Shown: positions 12,856 through 26,677 of the stretch, one piece after another | Position numbering within the stretch: position 1 is the stretch's first letter | Layout: each line of letters begins with the position of its first letter | NCBI GenBank assembly: GCA_032209605.1 | Contig: JASFXZ010000011.1 | Span: 19,444,770 to 19,508,769 of the forward strand | DNA: 64,000 nt | From: Mactromeris polynyma | Lineage: Eukaryota; Mollusca; Bivalvia; Venerida; Mactridae | Reading direction: 5' to 3' | Notes under the pieces: generated by a model | The model's database searches: none | What the model was told of the DNA's origin: nothing | The model's input: the letters and a program-made list of their open reading frames with translations, nothing else | Position numbers and translations under genes: made by a program

Positions 12856-15800
12856 GGAAAATCAAAAGTATATAATACACAGGTTTTGTCTTGTACAGTT
12901 TACGCCGGAATATATTTCATTTAGTTCAGACATAATATACTTGAGCCTTCTTAGCATGGCGCCATTTAAAGTGTCTATCGTTTGCTCGGCGTTAAAATAA
13001 AAGCCCTTTATCTCTTACGTGGTTTTAGAATTGAGTAGTGGCTTTAAAACTGTAAACGAGCTAACGAAATACTTCGTAAATGTTCTTATCAATTTATTTA
13101 TGTTTTTAACGTTGATACTTAAAATTGTACACATCCTCACAGTGCTTTGATTATAGCAGGATGATAGGAAGACGCGCGTGATGCTAAATGAGAGTATATA
13201 GTCGGAATCAATACGATCTTTACTCCATTCTACCATTCTGTGCGTACAACGTAAACATTTTAACATATCAAGAAAATCGACACAAACACACACACACTGG
13301 TTTTATAACAAATATTACACCAACTACAGTAAAACGTCAGCAAACATATTTTGATCCGATATCTTAGTGCAAAACACCGCGTGTCTTTCGTTGAAATTTA
13401 TCAATTGAAGTACTGCTGCGTGCAATTTATCATCCAGGAAGCTTGATCATCCATAAATACTGCCTGTTCCCGGTATATCGACCGACCCATCGAATTTGCT
13501 CCTGTCACCAAGGCACTGTGTGTTTGAGCACCACGAGGGAATATTCATTACGTATGCAATACATGGTGTGCTAGAGAACCAACGAATGCTGAACTCGTTG
13601 GTAAAAAATAATCGATATGAAACAAACAAAATCCACGATATACTCGCATTGTCGGAAATTAACGAAGAATACCGAAACACACCGGAAACGATGTGTTACA
13701 TAATCGTATAATCAAGTTGTCCGAAATAATCAAATCAAGTTACTTTCTTTCACATATGTAATGTAAATACGGACAATTGTCTGCTTGTCTGAAGCACGTG
13801 CGTTACGTTAAAGCGCCATTATATATTTTCTCTCTTCTCAGAGGGCTATATAGTAGTTCTAAACCACCCAAAATACATATCATTTTTACAAAAGACCTTC
13901 GGTTAGTTTGATATTGCTATGTTTCATAACTTTGCTGATATTAGTAATACAAATTGAAGTCGGGAATTTGACAGATCGCAGAGAATTTTCAAATTATTGT
14001 TTTCATAACGAACATGGAATGGCGTTGGGTCTCATTACATCAAACGCGTTATTCGTACGTCTAATTCAAGTATATTGTCTATAACCACCTACATTCATTC
14101 CAGCGGTAAGAAAAATGATATAAAATTATGTCTTTGTGTCACCAAAGTTCAAGGGATTTGAATAAGAATTGGTATATCATACATCAGACAAGTTATGTTC
14201 GTGTGTCCAATATAAGATATACTAACTTCTCTCTAAATGTGTAGTATTCGGTGACTTCCGGTGTGTTTCGGTATTCTTCGTTAATTTTCGACATAACTCG
14301 TATATTTCCGGTGTCGCCCTAAATTATTCTGTTATTGTTTCGATGCTGTTTTTCAATACCCTAAATGTGCTTTGTGAATTGGCAATGACCAGGCCAGTGT
14401 GGTGACTCAATGTTTTAGAGGTACATGTAAGTTTTATTTCCTTTTTTTCTCGATGGTAAATGTGTGTTTGTTGTGGTTGTCTTGTTGCAATATCAAGCTT
14501 TACTACTCAATGATTCTCTATGCTGAATTTCCAAAGGTCAAAATCGATATTCTAAGTATAAAACATACATAATGATAATAACGCCTGTGGATCAGTGATG
14601 GTAATTGTGTAAAATGCATATTCTTTTGCATATAATAGATTTCGTGTATACGTATGTAAGAAAATAGAATAAAATAACACAAACAGTACGGCAAAAACAA
14701 CAAATGAAATGAAAGATATGAACTGACAAAACTGAAATGCAATAACATAATAATTCAGATGACCGCGACATTCTTTGCATCCGGTCAAAGCAACAACACC
14801 AACAACAGCAACAGCATTAAAACAAACATTAACATATTATCAACTATTTTTACAGAAGAAATGCTCTAATACAGTGTAAAGGGTACACACATATAGAACT
14901 CGATAATAATTTAAAAGTAATTCAAACAAGCAACGAGCCATTTTTGTAAAGATCTAAACATCATTTTAGCCGTTTGTGTCTTAAAAAATAAGAAAGTGGA
15001 CACCTTATTATTATTGCTTTGAGAATATACATACTCTGAAGTACTGTAATAATGTAAACTAAACTCAAAAATCTTAATAATGTAAGAATTATGAAAAAAA
15101 TATATTCTTAAGACAACGTGACCTCATTTTAAGCAACAAAGCAGTAACTGTGACAAGAGAAACATGCCGACGAAGACGCATGCACATTCTTATGTATTGT
15201 AAGTGCACGACAGTGATTTCAACAGAATATATTAAATGTTTTTTCTGGTGCCTAGCAATGGGAGAGGCTGCATCAAGTTGATCCGGTAGACATAAAATAA
15301 TTCTTACCAACACTTGAAGATTTCGTCCAACCAATTTCAACAAAAACAGCGATTTGATAGTATCATATTATTACGTCCAGATGTACTTCCGCAGTGGATG
15401 TTAAGATATATAATATATAAATGTGTAATATACTATCTCTTTATTTATCTGTGTGTAATTATTATACTTATAATTACGAAATTTTACCCGAAATCTTCAT
15501 TGAGAAACAAACGCGAACATAACTGATATAATATATCGACGTCTTACGCTATTCCCATAAAGCTAGAAAGTAAAGAAAGACAACTCCTACACATTATTCT
15601 TATTACTAATCACAAGTTGCTTCCCTTAGATAAGTCACTCTCTGACTCAAATCGAAGTGTCAGATTAAACAAATTATGTCGAGTCTTTAAATTACTAAAC
15701 CTTACAAAACCAAAAATAGAAACGAAAGCAATGATTGGATCTTTGTCACAATAACATTAAAGCAGAAATCTAGCCAGAAACTAGAATTATTGAAAGATAA

Positions 15801-16875
15801 TCTTAAAAAAAATATAATGATAAAACATGAACAATTTGCTGCTGCGTTTAAACATTAAAAAAGAAATGCTTCCACGCTAAGCATACACAAGTGTATAATT
15901 TATTAAACAGATACAAGAGAACGTCAGAACAATTCGAACACAGTCTTGGTACTTTTTCTACTTTCACACTAGATGACAAAGTAGAGATTGCTAAACATTC
16001 AGTGGTCGAGGGTGGAGGTGTGTCATCCGTTGTAATGGTATAAATTATCCGGCGATTTTTTTGTCTGAAACGCATGTACACAATATGTCTGTTATAACAC
16101 TGGTGTCTACCCGCCCCGAATATCTAACATTGCCCTTCACCCTGGGGACTGAATCTGTCACGGGTTACATTGCCCTGTTCTGGTGAATGCTTATAACACA
16201 TGAAGAAGTTTCATTCCAATTTCAGTAGGCCAAAACCCCAATATGAACATACACTACCTACACACATACATTCAGACGTTTACAACAGTTGACTGTAGGC
16301 CCACTTCAAAACAATATGACGACATAATAAATATAGCGAGCAGATATGTTGCTCATTATCATTCTGAGTGTTACTATATAGTAAATACTTAACGGATGGC
16401 AAGATGTATACTGAAAAAAACACAGAAAACATAAGCACACGACATGACGATACAATGAACTAATATTCTATTGTTTTAAGTGAGGCCAATGTAAATATAT
16501 TATGTTAGTAACAGGTGACAACAGGTGTACTACAAAAACAACATGACAACACAATGAACAAGGCTACTGATACTGGTATGGTAACAATAATATTCCAGTT
16601 AGGATGAAATTTTTATTCCGAGAAGTTTTAACATAGTTGTATTGTTATACTAACACACTTGATTATGCGAAATATTGTCCTAGCAAAAAATCTTACTTTA
16701 AGGTGGACTTTAACCATACATATCAATTGTGAGAATGTCCTAAATTGAAATTCTGACATAACCACATAAAGTAAACAAAACTGCATTCACAATAATGATT
16801 ATAAACTCTCTATTTCATTTGATAATTTGTATGAAAGTAAAAATAATAATATAAAGTGTTGAATTAACTCCAAGC
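12856..16875 (+). repeat. Segmental duplication block, copy A
   Basis: Homologous to 22370-26393 over almost the whole length and to 28290-28540 at its left end. Examples of shared text are 'cttgagccttcttagcatgg' (also at 28.38 kb) and 'gtgacaacaggtgtactaca' (also at 25.99 kb). The best-kept part is near the right end, around 16.5 kb. There is no protein-like frame preserved between copies, so the block is probably non-coding DNA carried along with the neighbouring TRIM-like gene. Confidence 0.9.
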
Positions 16876-17177
16876 AGTTAATTGACTAGTTTTTGTATCC
16901 AGTCACTTGTCTGCAGTGTGGCATTCTAGATTTTGCTTCAGCTACAACATTGCCATATGACTTAAGTGTTAATGGTGGGATGTAAAAAGACTGCTAAAAC
17001 AATGCACAATTTATGTATAATTAGCTTTCTGTGAAAGAATTATCAAAATTGAAGCTCTGGATATGATATGCAAAAACATTAGATCGGATGATGGAATGGA
17101 ATTCTTGCAGGCTTATAATTCTATTCTTGCGCTGAAAACAAATTCACAGTGTTAAACCAATTTATTGTATCACACAG

Positions 17178-17414
17178 GGAGCATGACAAAGCTATCAAGA
17201 ATATGGAGTACTACCTGCATCGGAGTGACCAGTATGAAGATATATCAGACCAGGAGAATGAGTATGACCTCCAGGAATCAGAGCCTAAACAACCGATTGT
17301 ACAAAAAGATCCATTTGATGATTCTTCTGATAGATATGAGAGACGAACTCCTTCAGATAAAGGGGACAGAAGGTCAGAACAAGATAGTAGAAGAACATCT
17401 GAAATGAAAGAAAG
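17178..17414 (+). CDS. Isolated internal exon, acidic/charged protein, unrecognised
   Basis: A 237-bp open exon between a good acceptor (ttgtatcacacag) and donor (AAAG|GTGAGA), beginning after one codon base of phase and ending in phase 2. The 79 codons give a highly charged, low-complexity, probably disordered peptide: an N-terminal EHDKAIKNMEYYLHRSDQYE, then DISDQENEYD, then a basic/acidic tail ending SEMKER. I do not recognise the family; a large disordered scaffold protein is possible. No partner exon on the + strand was found nearby. The reverse strand frame over the same bases is a shadow. Coding status is inferred from splice sites and composition only. Confidence 0.45.
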
Positions 17415-18085
17415 GTGAGACATCACTTTTGTTGTTTGTAAAATCAGTGAAATCCGCAGTACATTTGTGCTTACATTTGAAGATGGTAACTAATTATGAA
17501 AATAACACCAGGCCCAAAAATGTCTGTTCCCAGTGACATGATAACACAAAGTTATGTCAGTATATATATGAATCTATGACTTCTACCACATTTTCAATTC
17601 ATTTGTATTGACCAAGATCATTATATCTGACACTTAGAATTTTCAACTATAGCAAATTGTTGTTTGGGGTAAAATATTAGTGTCAGTCAGGCCACAAGAA
17701 ACAAGAAGTTTTAGTCAGGCTGTATAAATGTTCTACATCAGTCATATACGAAAGTGAGTACAATATGTTTGCTCAGTGTCAAAAAGAAGTTTGAATCATT
17801 CTGCTTCATAGGATTGACAGATTATAAACTCCAATCATTGCAAACACAAAACTAACACAAAGTTTAATTTCTGCTCAAAGAAAACTAAAATAAATCAACA
17901 GACTGTAATCTAATCCATAACACTGCTTCATTTAGTCGAATGTCTTAAAATATTAATAAGAAATTGACATCGGTATGTCATTAAGCCACAGAGCAACGGT
18001 TAGAGGGCAAGTACCTTCCAGTACAGAAGGAGGTAAAATACTTATGCCCAAAACCTTCATACTTCACCATCACACACAAACTTAC

Positions 18086-18281
18086 CTTTGACACTTCTTT
18101 CTTCTTTGGAAAAATTTCCTGTCCATCTGCAGACAATTTTTTATAATCTCGGCTTCCTGTGCTTTCTGTTTACTGTTCATGGCTTTTTTGGACTGCACCT
18201 CCTGGAATCCATCATTGTTTTCATACTTGAAGTTAGGATAATCAATTGTCACTTCTGGCTGATCATCAATCACAACAACAC
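18086..18281 (-). CDS. Isolated internal exon, charged protein, unrecognised
   Basis: A 196-bp open exon on the minus strand with a strong acceptor (cttttttgttcag) and donor (AAAG|GTAAGT), entering after one base of a codon and ending in phase 2. The peptide contains VVVIDDQPEVTIDYP, then NNDGFQEVQSKK, then a Lys/Arg/Gln-rich helical tail ending RRKKCQR. The 'DGFQEV.SKK' stretch recalls PRRC2-type RNA-associated proteins, but I cannot confirm this without a search. It faces the exon at 17178-17414 (opposite strand, about 670 bp away), so the two cannot belong to one transcript as arranged. Confidence 0.5.
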
Positions 18282-19397
18282 CTGAACAAAAAAGACAAGT
18301 TGTTAATACTCTACTAATAGTAGTTGAGGGAACAATAGAACAGTTAAAAACAATTAAACTAGTAGATATCATACACACACGTGTACAATGAGCAACTGGC
18401 TAATGTAAATATTACCTTAGCATATGGCAAGACACATGTCTGATTTTATATAACAAATTTCGAGAACGCGTCAGAATGATACATTGTCATTTGTGGAATT
18501 CAAGACTGAGAATATAAACAAATCGGATGGTATCTAAGCTCAGTTTATAACCTTTTAACAAATGGCATATATATAGTAAGCCTTTAATTGTTCCAAATTA
18601 CACAATGGAGGTAAAACTTCGATCCGAGTAAAACTTAAATCCGTTCTACACAGATTGATTAAAACGTCACAAACTACAGAGAAAGACACAATAATGGAAT
18701 GAACAATTACATAAATTTTAACATATGGTAAATGAATTAATTATTAAATTTGTTTAACATTACTCATACTCAGAAATGTAAGCTCAACAACATCATCTAG
18801 AGAACTTAGCAATCACATTAAATATAATATGTTTTGTCCCAATCCTGTTTAGGAACTGAGAGACATCACTTAGACATATTGATTGGTCGTATGCAAAGCA
18901 TGCACAGTGATACATCGGGAGGTATCAAAAGTCACAAACTCTGCGACGACTGTTTCCACAATTTCGGCTACTATAGACATAGGGATAACGCCCCAGTCTA
19001 AAAAGGGTAATACCTTATTGTATATATAACGGTTATATAGAAAGACAGATGTTTGTAATAAATCTTTGCTATTTTATTTCAAGTAGTTAGCAATTTATAC
19101 CAAAACATGCAAACTGAAACATATCATCATTGCATATCGCAGTTTTTATTTATTTGTATTTGCGTTTGTTTATCGTCGCCACCGTTTTCCCATCTGGGCG
19201 ACGCCTCCAGAAGAATGTTAGTCATATTAGATTTTTGGAGGATAGTGCATGATACAGGAGATGCCCAAGTTCCAGAAGCACCCCTGGTTCTTTTACGTGC
19301 TCGATGTAAAGCATCATACACGGGACCTCGGTTTTTAAAGTCTCGTCCGAAATACTGTTTTTTATTTAGTATTCTTATAATGGTGTATTACAGAAGG

Positions 19398-21456
19398 ATG
19401 GCAGAGGTGGAAATTTCTCTAGAACACTGGAGAGTGGATCAGAAGCTCTGTTCGATCATGAGTGTACACAATGTCGTGCACATGGTTCGAAACAAGAAGC
19501 CACTGACTTCTGTCAAGACTGGAAACAGTGTATATGTAACATTTGCGTGAGATATTACATCCGAAATTTGAAATCACATACATTAGTCAGCATCGCATCA
19601 CTGCAGAGGTCGAAAACAATCCTACCAACCAACAGTCCAGTTCCTGATATTCCTAATGCCAGTACCATCCGGACCGTGATATCGAGATGTATTGTGGTAC
19701 TCATGATATGGTTTATTGTTGTCGCTGTATCGCCAAGGAACACAGGTATCATTATTCTCATTATGAATAATTTATAACGATGGAGATAATAAATGCGTTT
19801 TTAAAAACCTACATTATATGTCACGTTCATGTTAGCAGTTACAATTTAAAGGCTATATTAATGCGGCTCTATCTAAACATTACAGCTTGGGTTAAATATA
19901 AATATGTCCATTCGTATTTATTTGTTGAAAAAGATAAATGTACATTATTAATTACGATATATTAATTACAATTTGAATCATTTGCCATTTACACAATGCT
20001 CGGATACTTCGTTGGTAAAAAATGTGATGGCAGAGATTTTGTTAAAAATGTAAGTTTTGAATTATACAGAATAATATTCCTCACTGTTTGATATACATTG
20101 CAGATCGTGTTCAGATGTGAAGGAGATTGAGGATGTGGCGCATCAATCCAATATGTAAACATTACAGTCGCTAGTAGCTGAAATTACTCGCGTTACCAAG
20201 GGTACATACTACCAAGGTGGAAATGTCAAACGATCTTAAGCTAATTCAGAAAAGGAAAACCAGTCTTCTAGAGGAAATCAAAGCTCTGAGAAAGCAATTC
20301 AACAAACATCTAGATGGACTCGAGCAGAAGATTATAGCAGAATTTGACGAGGAGCAGAACAAACTGGAGAAGGAAATAGGTAACAATATTACAGCCGTAG
20401 ATGATTTGATAACTGCCTCCGACAAAAGTAAGCCAGATCTGAAGTCTAACTTCGATGGGAAACAAATATATATCACTATGAAGTTAGGTCAAGCAGTCCT
20501 TGCCGATGCAAGTAATTTTCTGAAGAAAGCAAATGCATTGAAACATTCAACACTGAAATTTGAACCGAATGATATTATCTGTGATGGTATTGAAAAGTCG
20601 GACCGTATGGGAAAAATCAACAGAATTAATAATAAACGAAACCGTATACAACGTGGTAATTACACTGTGAAATCTATGAATGAGATAAATGTTGGAGTGA
20701 GCTCGGACAAAACGGTTTTTTGTATTAATGGCATGTGTCAACTTCACGATGGATCAATTCTACTGATAAACTACTGGAACAATAAACTGAAGAGACTTGA
20801 TGATCAGCTCATTGTGAAGGATTTCTTGGATTTTAAAGCTGCATCAACGGGACTTTGTTCTGTGTCACCTACTGAGATAGCGGTACGAATGGACGACAAC
20901 ACAATACATTTTATATATGTTGGTAAATCACTCACTTATCAACAAGAAGTCTTTAAACGATGTCAACGCTGTATATGATGAAATGGCGTGTTGTAATAAT
21001 CAGTTGTGGATACCTGGAGATAAAGCTGTGTATGTTTACTCCCTATCAGGAATTTTAGTGAAGAAAATAGAAACAGATTCTCAAGGTCGGAAAATATTCC
21101 CTGAATACGACCCTCGTCATATAGCTGTAAGTAATGATGAAACCAAAGTCTGTGTTTCAGCATGGGGAGATAGGGTGTTTGTATTCAACAATAATGGTGA
21201 TGTTATAAAGGAGTTACGTGATCAACGACTGCATGGTACTGGTTGTGTATGTATCACAGAGGCTGGCATTGTACTTGCAGCAGGCCACACGTCTAAGAAT
21301 GTAGTTATGTTTGTTAGAGACGACAACAGTCGGGGTGAACTTGTTACTAGGAAAGACATGTTATGTTTCCCGTTTTCATTGTGTTATGATAGAAAAAATT
21401 GTCGTTTGTTAGTTGGTTATATGTTAGATAATGCACACGTATTCCAGTTAAGCTGA
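19398..21456 (+). pseudogene. Decayed RING-less TRIM-like gene (two B-boxes, coiled coil, propeller-like C-terminus)
   Basis: Pieces of one protein lie in order but in shifting frames. The start is ATGGCAGAG at 19398. B-box 1 (from 19463) reads ECTQCRAHG..EATDFCQDWKQCICNIC. B-box 2 (19657-19745) reads CQYHPDRDIEMYCGTHDMVY, then CCRC and a His. An intron spans 19746-20103 (CACAG|GTATC ... ATTGCAG), and splicing it restores KEH-RSCSDVKEIEDV. The coiled coil runs about 20220-20560 (KTSLLEEIKALRKQFNKH) and the C-terminal propeller-like region ends FQLS. Lesions seen: a one-base loss just after the start, a zinc ligand changed to Trp in B-box 1, a frame change between the boxes, an in-frame TAA near 20155, an indel before the coiled coil near 20200, and a frameshift near 20930. 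Mollusc TRIM proteins of this layout are cytosolic and putatively immune or ubiquitin-related. This copy cannot make a full product unless several of these are assembly errors. Confidence 0.85.
19746..20103 (+). other. Intron retained in the TRIM-like pseudogene
   Basis: GT (19746) to AG (20103). The joined codon AG|A encodes the Arg expected between B-box 2 and the following segment. Its presence shows that the pseudogene arose by decay of a duplicated gene, not by retroposition. Confidence 0.8.
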
Positions 21457-22369
21457 TGTACATGTATATTATGCAGCAATGATATTGCGACTTTATAAAA
21501 CATTAATGATGTGATAATAAGGAAGAAATGGCTACTTTTGACTTTGATTTAATTATTTGATTTCCTTGTATATGATTGCATTTATCTGCTTAAAATAGTA
21601 AATGTATGTATGCTAAGATATCAGTATTTGTGATTCAATGACCTAAATATTATATTGTTTCATTCATTTAAATTATGTTTACGATTATGAACCACACATT
21701 ATCGCTTTTATTTATTTAGCAAACGAGTGTACATTTTACAAAATAATAATACAAGTACAACATCAACACATAACCGAACAGCAATTGGAATGTACTTTCA
21801 ACAGAGTAAAATGTCACATGTTTAATATTGAAACGTAACCGAGTTATGCTTTCCAAGCACGCCTCAATATCCAGGATGTGAATCCGTTGAGAACGCACGT
21901 TAGTTAACCGTCATATTTGGTTCTGCCTCGAGCGTGAACATGTTCCATATACTTGCATCAATGCATCTCGGTGACTGCCGCCTGTGTTACTAACCAGTAT
22001 TTGCCCCTAATGTCGGGATTCTGATGTCCCTAAGCAGGAATCTAATTGACAACATCGACCTCTCTACCTCCAATATTATTTTATAAGGAATTAATATTTT
22101 TTATGTGGAACGTAATACAAGATATCAGGATGTCAATTTGCCTGAAAAGATAAATATATCATGTTCGTTCGTTATCATATACGTTGTTGAATCTTGGTCC
22201 GTAATTCTATCCGTTACTCACCATACTACAATCAGCATTCAGATACTAAAACCCTATAATAAGTTATATCACTGGTTTACAGTGGTTGCCGCGGGATGCT
22301 TACTCATTTTACAGTCGTTGTTAGATATTTGAGAGTGAGTTTTATACTTAATATTGATTGTGGCAGAAT

Positions 22370-25300
22370 TATAGGAGTACGTGCGCGATGCTAAAGTATC
22401 AAGTATGGATGATAAGGAATTTTACTGCATTTTACCATTTTTTGCAAACAATCTAAACATGTGAACATACCATGAAGATAGACACAAACACATTCTGGTT
22501 TTATGAAAAATATTACCACAGCTACGGTTATACTTCAGCAAACACATTCTGTTTTCCGATATCTTAGAGCAAAAGTGTATATTTCGTTGCAATTTATCAA
22601 TGGAAGTCCAACTGCATGACATTTATCATTCAGAAAGCTTGGCTGTTTCTGGTACATCGACCGACCCATTGAACTTGGCCCCGTTCGGAAACGTATGGTA
22701 TGTTTGAGTCCCACGAGTGAACATTCATTACGTATATGCAAGACGTTGTTGGTTGCGGAATTCGTCGATATGAATCAAACAAAATCCACGACATTATATA
22801 TATAAACCAATGTAGCTGATATTAGTAACCAAAACGAAAGTCAAGTCGGGAGGATTTTCTAATTATTGTGTTCATTACGAACATGGAAGGATACGGAGTT
22901 TTAGTAAATCAAAAGCGTTATTCATACGTGTTTTCAAATTAGAAATAGTCACATTTAACTGAGTTTGCATAGAGTTATACAGTGAGTCAGTTGTTAAATG
23001 TCTCATGCAATTGCAAATTATATCAAATTCAGTAAAATAAAAATAGGTAAAACATACATAAACTTCAATAAATGACATCTAGGTACTGTTACGGGTTGGC
23101 TTAAATATTAAGGAGATACAAACACCAAATAGTGAATTTCAAAATGAAGAAATTCGAGTATACACTGAAACAGATTTGTAATTGGCCATCTAAGTTTAGT
23201 TTGCATATTTCCTTTGACAGAAATCGTTACACGCACTTTTTCTGCAATCATTTGATGATTTAGGGTTTCAACATATATTAGTACAAGTATTAAGGAAGTA
23301 AACAAATTGAGTTAATTTGTAATTTATTGTGAAATATATGATAATATAAGGTTTAACAATTAGAAAAGCCGTTATTAAGTGTACTGTCTATAACCACCTA
23401 CATACATGATCATGTCATTGTTTCACCATAGTTCAAGATATTTAAATAAGAATTGGTATATCATACATCATACAAGTTATACGTTCGCATGTCAAAAATA
23501 TACTCACTTCTCTCTCATTGTGTATTATTCAATAGTTTCCGGTGTGTTTCGGTATTCTTCGTTAATTTCCGATATTGGCTGTAAATTTCCACTGTCACCC
23601 CAAATTGTTCTGTTATTGTTTCGATGCTTGTTTTTAATACTCTCAATGTGGTTTGTAAAATGGTGTTGATCAAGTCAGTGTGAAGAATCAATATTTTAGA
23701 GGTACATGCAAGTATTATTTCATTTTTTCTCGATGGGGAATGTGTGTTTGTGGTGGTTGTTTTGTTGCAATATTATGATTTATTTCTCAATGAATCTCTA
23801 TGATGAACTCCCAAAGGTCAAAATCGATAGTCTAAGTAGAAAACTACATATGCAAAACATAAAACGAAGTTTGGTTTGTTTGAATTGTCGAGAAAAAACG
23901 GACACTTAATGCAATAACGCCTGCGGACCAGTGATGGTATTTGTGTAAAATGCATATTCTTTTGCATATAATAGATTACGTGTATACATACGTAAGGAAA
24001 TAGAATAAAATAACATAACAAGAAATGTCTTGAAAAAAGGTGATCGGCGCAATTTTGAAGGTTAAGATTTGTTGTGCAAAAATGTGTAAATTCACCGAAA
24101 TTCATTGGATTTCGGTAAGGTAACGTACCCTTTATCGAAAGGTTACCAATCCACGTCTAGGTTACAAACGTTGTTGAAGAGAAAATGCCTTGGTGGTTAA
24201 CGTAAGATTTGATTGGTGTATGAAACACTGATATAGCAAACCATGTTAGTACGGCTGCGCCGAAAAAGTACTACAAAAACAACAAATGAAATGAAACATA
24301 TGAACTGACAAGACTGAAATGCAATAAAATAATAATTCAGATAGTCGCAACATTCTTAACATCCGGTCAAAGTAACAACAGCAACAACAATATAACATAT
24401 AACATCTCTTTCTTCCCTTTTCACTGAAGAATTATTCTAGTACAGTGTAAAAAGTACATATAACTCGGTATTAATTTAAAAGTAATGCAAACAAGCATCG
24501 AGCCATTTTTGCTTAGATCTAAACACCATTTTATCTTTTTTGGTATCAAAAAAATTAGAAAGTGCACACCTTATTTTTAGTGGTTTGAGAATATACATAC
24601 TCTAAAGTACTGTTATATTGTATACTAAACACAGACTCTTGGTAATATAAGAATTATGAGAAGAACATGACCTTATTTTCAGCAACAAAGTAATACCTGT
24701 GACACGTCACGTGTAGCTCTACTTACACAGTGGATGATGAAATATATTTACCGAATGTGTGATCTACTGGCTCTATTATGTGTCTGTGTGTATTTGATAC
24801 AGTTATAATGACGAATGCATCCCAAATCATAATTGAGAACAAACGCAAACGTTACTGATATAATTTAGCGACGTCTAACGGTAGAAATAAAAGAAAGACA
24901 ACTCCTACAAATTATATCTATTACTAACCATAAGTAACTTCCCTTAGATAAGTCACTATCAGACTCAAATTGAAGTCTCGGATTAAACAAATTCTTTAAA
25001 TTACTAAACCTTACACAACCGAAAATAGAACCAAAATCAATGATTGGAGCTTTTCAAAATATCATTAAAACAGACAACTAGCCAGAAACAACATCATTAA
25101 AAGTAATCTAAAATATTCATGATCAAATCTGCTTATTCTCTTATTGCATGAACACTTTGCTGCTCTGTTGTGTTATTAAAAAACAACATTTTTGTACCTT
25201 TTTTACCTTCACACTAGATGACCAAGTAGGGATTGCTAAAAGCATTCAGTGGTCGAGGGTGGTGGTGTGCCATCCGGTGTAATGGTGTACATTATCCGGC

Positions 25301-26393
25301 ATTTTGTTTTAGAAATACATTTACACAACATGTTTTTCTATTCGTGCTCGTTGTTGGCTTTTATACGAGAGAACATTTACAATAAATGTTCCTTTATGTT
25401 ACATAATTAGTATGGGTTCAAAAAGTCATACACGTCTCTTAAATCAACACTTTCTAGGAAAATGCAATTATTTATGTGGGATTGGTCATGATTATTGTAA
25501 GGACGATTCGACTGTTAACAGTATGCTTACTAGTATAACAATAGTGGCTACCCGCCCCGAGAGTTCTTTAATCTAACATTGACCTTTACACTAGGAGTAT
25601 GAATCTTGCACGAGACACATTGTCGTGATATGGTGATTGTTTTAACAACTACTCTGAAAACCTGAAGAAGACGTCTATTTTCAATTTCAGTAGGCCAAAG
25701 GTTCATGTGAATATACACTACATAGACGTTTACAACAGGTGACTTAAGGTCTACTTTAAAACGATATGACGACGCAATAAATGTAATCAGCAGTACTGTT
25801 GCACAGTATCATTCTAATATTTACTATATACATGCATAAAGACGTAACGGATGACTACAGGTCTACTTAAAAACACAAAAAAAACATAAAAACACGATAT
25901 GACGATACAATGTACGTTGTAGACAGTATGTTGTATAATATTAATAATCTATTTGTTTTAGTGAGGCCAATGTAAATATATTATGTTAGTAACAGGTGAC
26001 AACAGGTGTACTACAAAACCAACATGCCAATACAATAAACAAGGCTACTGATAATGTCATGTGTACAATAATATTCCAGTTAGGATGAAATTTTTATTCC
26101 GAGAAGTTTTAACATAGCCGTATGTTATACTTACACACTTGATTATGCGAAATATTGTCCACGCAAAAATATCTCATTTAAGGTGGAATTCAACCATACA
26201 GACCAAAATGTCTGTGGACTTTAATCTAATCGTACGGATCTATTGTAAGAATGCCCTTACTTGAACGTCTGACATGACCGCATACATCAAATATAAAACT
26301 GCATTAACAATAGTGATTATAAACTATTTAGTTCAATAAATAATTTGTATGATGGTTAAAATATAACATAAATTGTTGAATAAACTCCAAGCA
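22370..26393 (+). repeat. Segmental duplication block, copy B
   Basis: Colinear with about 13168-16875. It lacks the left 300 bp of copy A; those bases recur at 28290-28540. It carries a 220-bp insertion at about 24044-24263 that is absent from copy A. The offset between copies is about 9.2-9.5 kb. Confidence 0.9.
24044..24263. mobile_element. Short insertion with TCGGCGCA inverted ends, copy 1
   Basis: Absent from the matching place in duplication copy A, so it is an insertion (or a loss from A). It starts TCGGCGCA and ends TGCGCCGA. The inside matches 49632-50241: 'ggatttcggtaa', 'gccttggtggtt.acgtaagatttgattggtgta', 'accatgttagtacgg.tgcgccgaaaaagt'. No frame is shared. Confidence 0.75.
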
Positions 26394-26677
26394 TACATTT
26401 TTTTATTCGATTCAAATTATATTTCATATCGATATTTTGGACGGTACCGCTCAGGTACCATCTATAGTAGTGGCAATTTGAGAGGCATACAATAATTGGT
26501 TCCCGTTTTCAAAACACGAAAAAGACTGAAAGCCGGTAACATGTCAAAAACGTCCACATCGGCCTAATTACTACGCAAACAAAATAGTTCCAAAGTTCAC
26601 CGAACGAAATAATTTCATAAACGTTTCAATACAATGAAATGTTGAAAAGGTGACCTGCTAAAGTAGTTTGTGAACTA

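Noticed and set aside
19107..19550. 147-codon plus-strand frame
   Set aside because: It is the wrong frame over the first B-box; the real B-box residues read in the adjacent frame.
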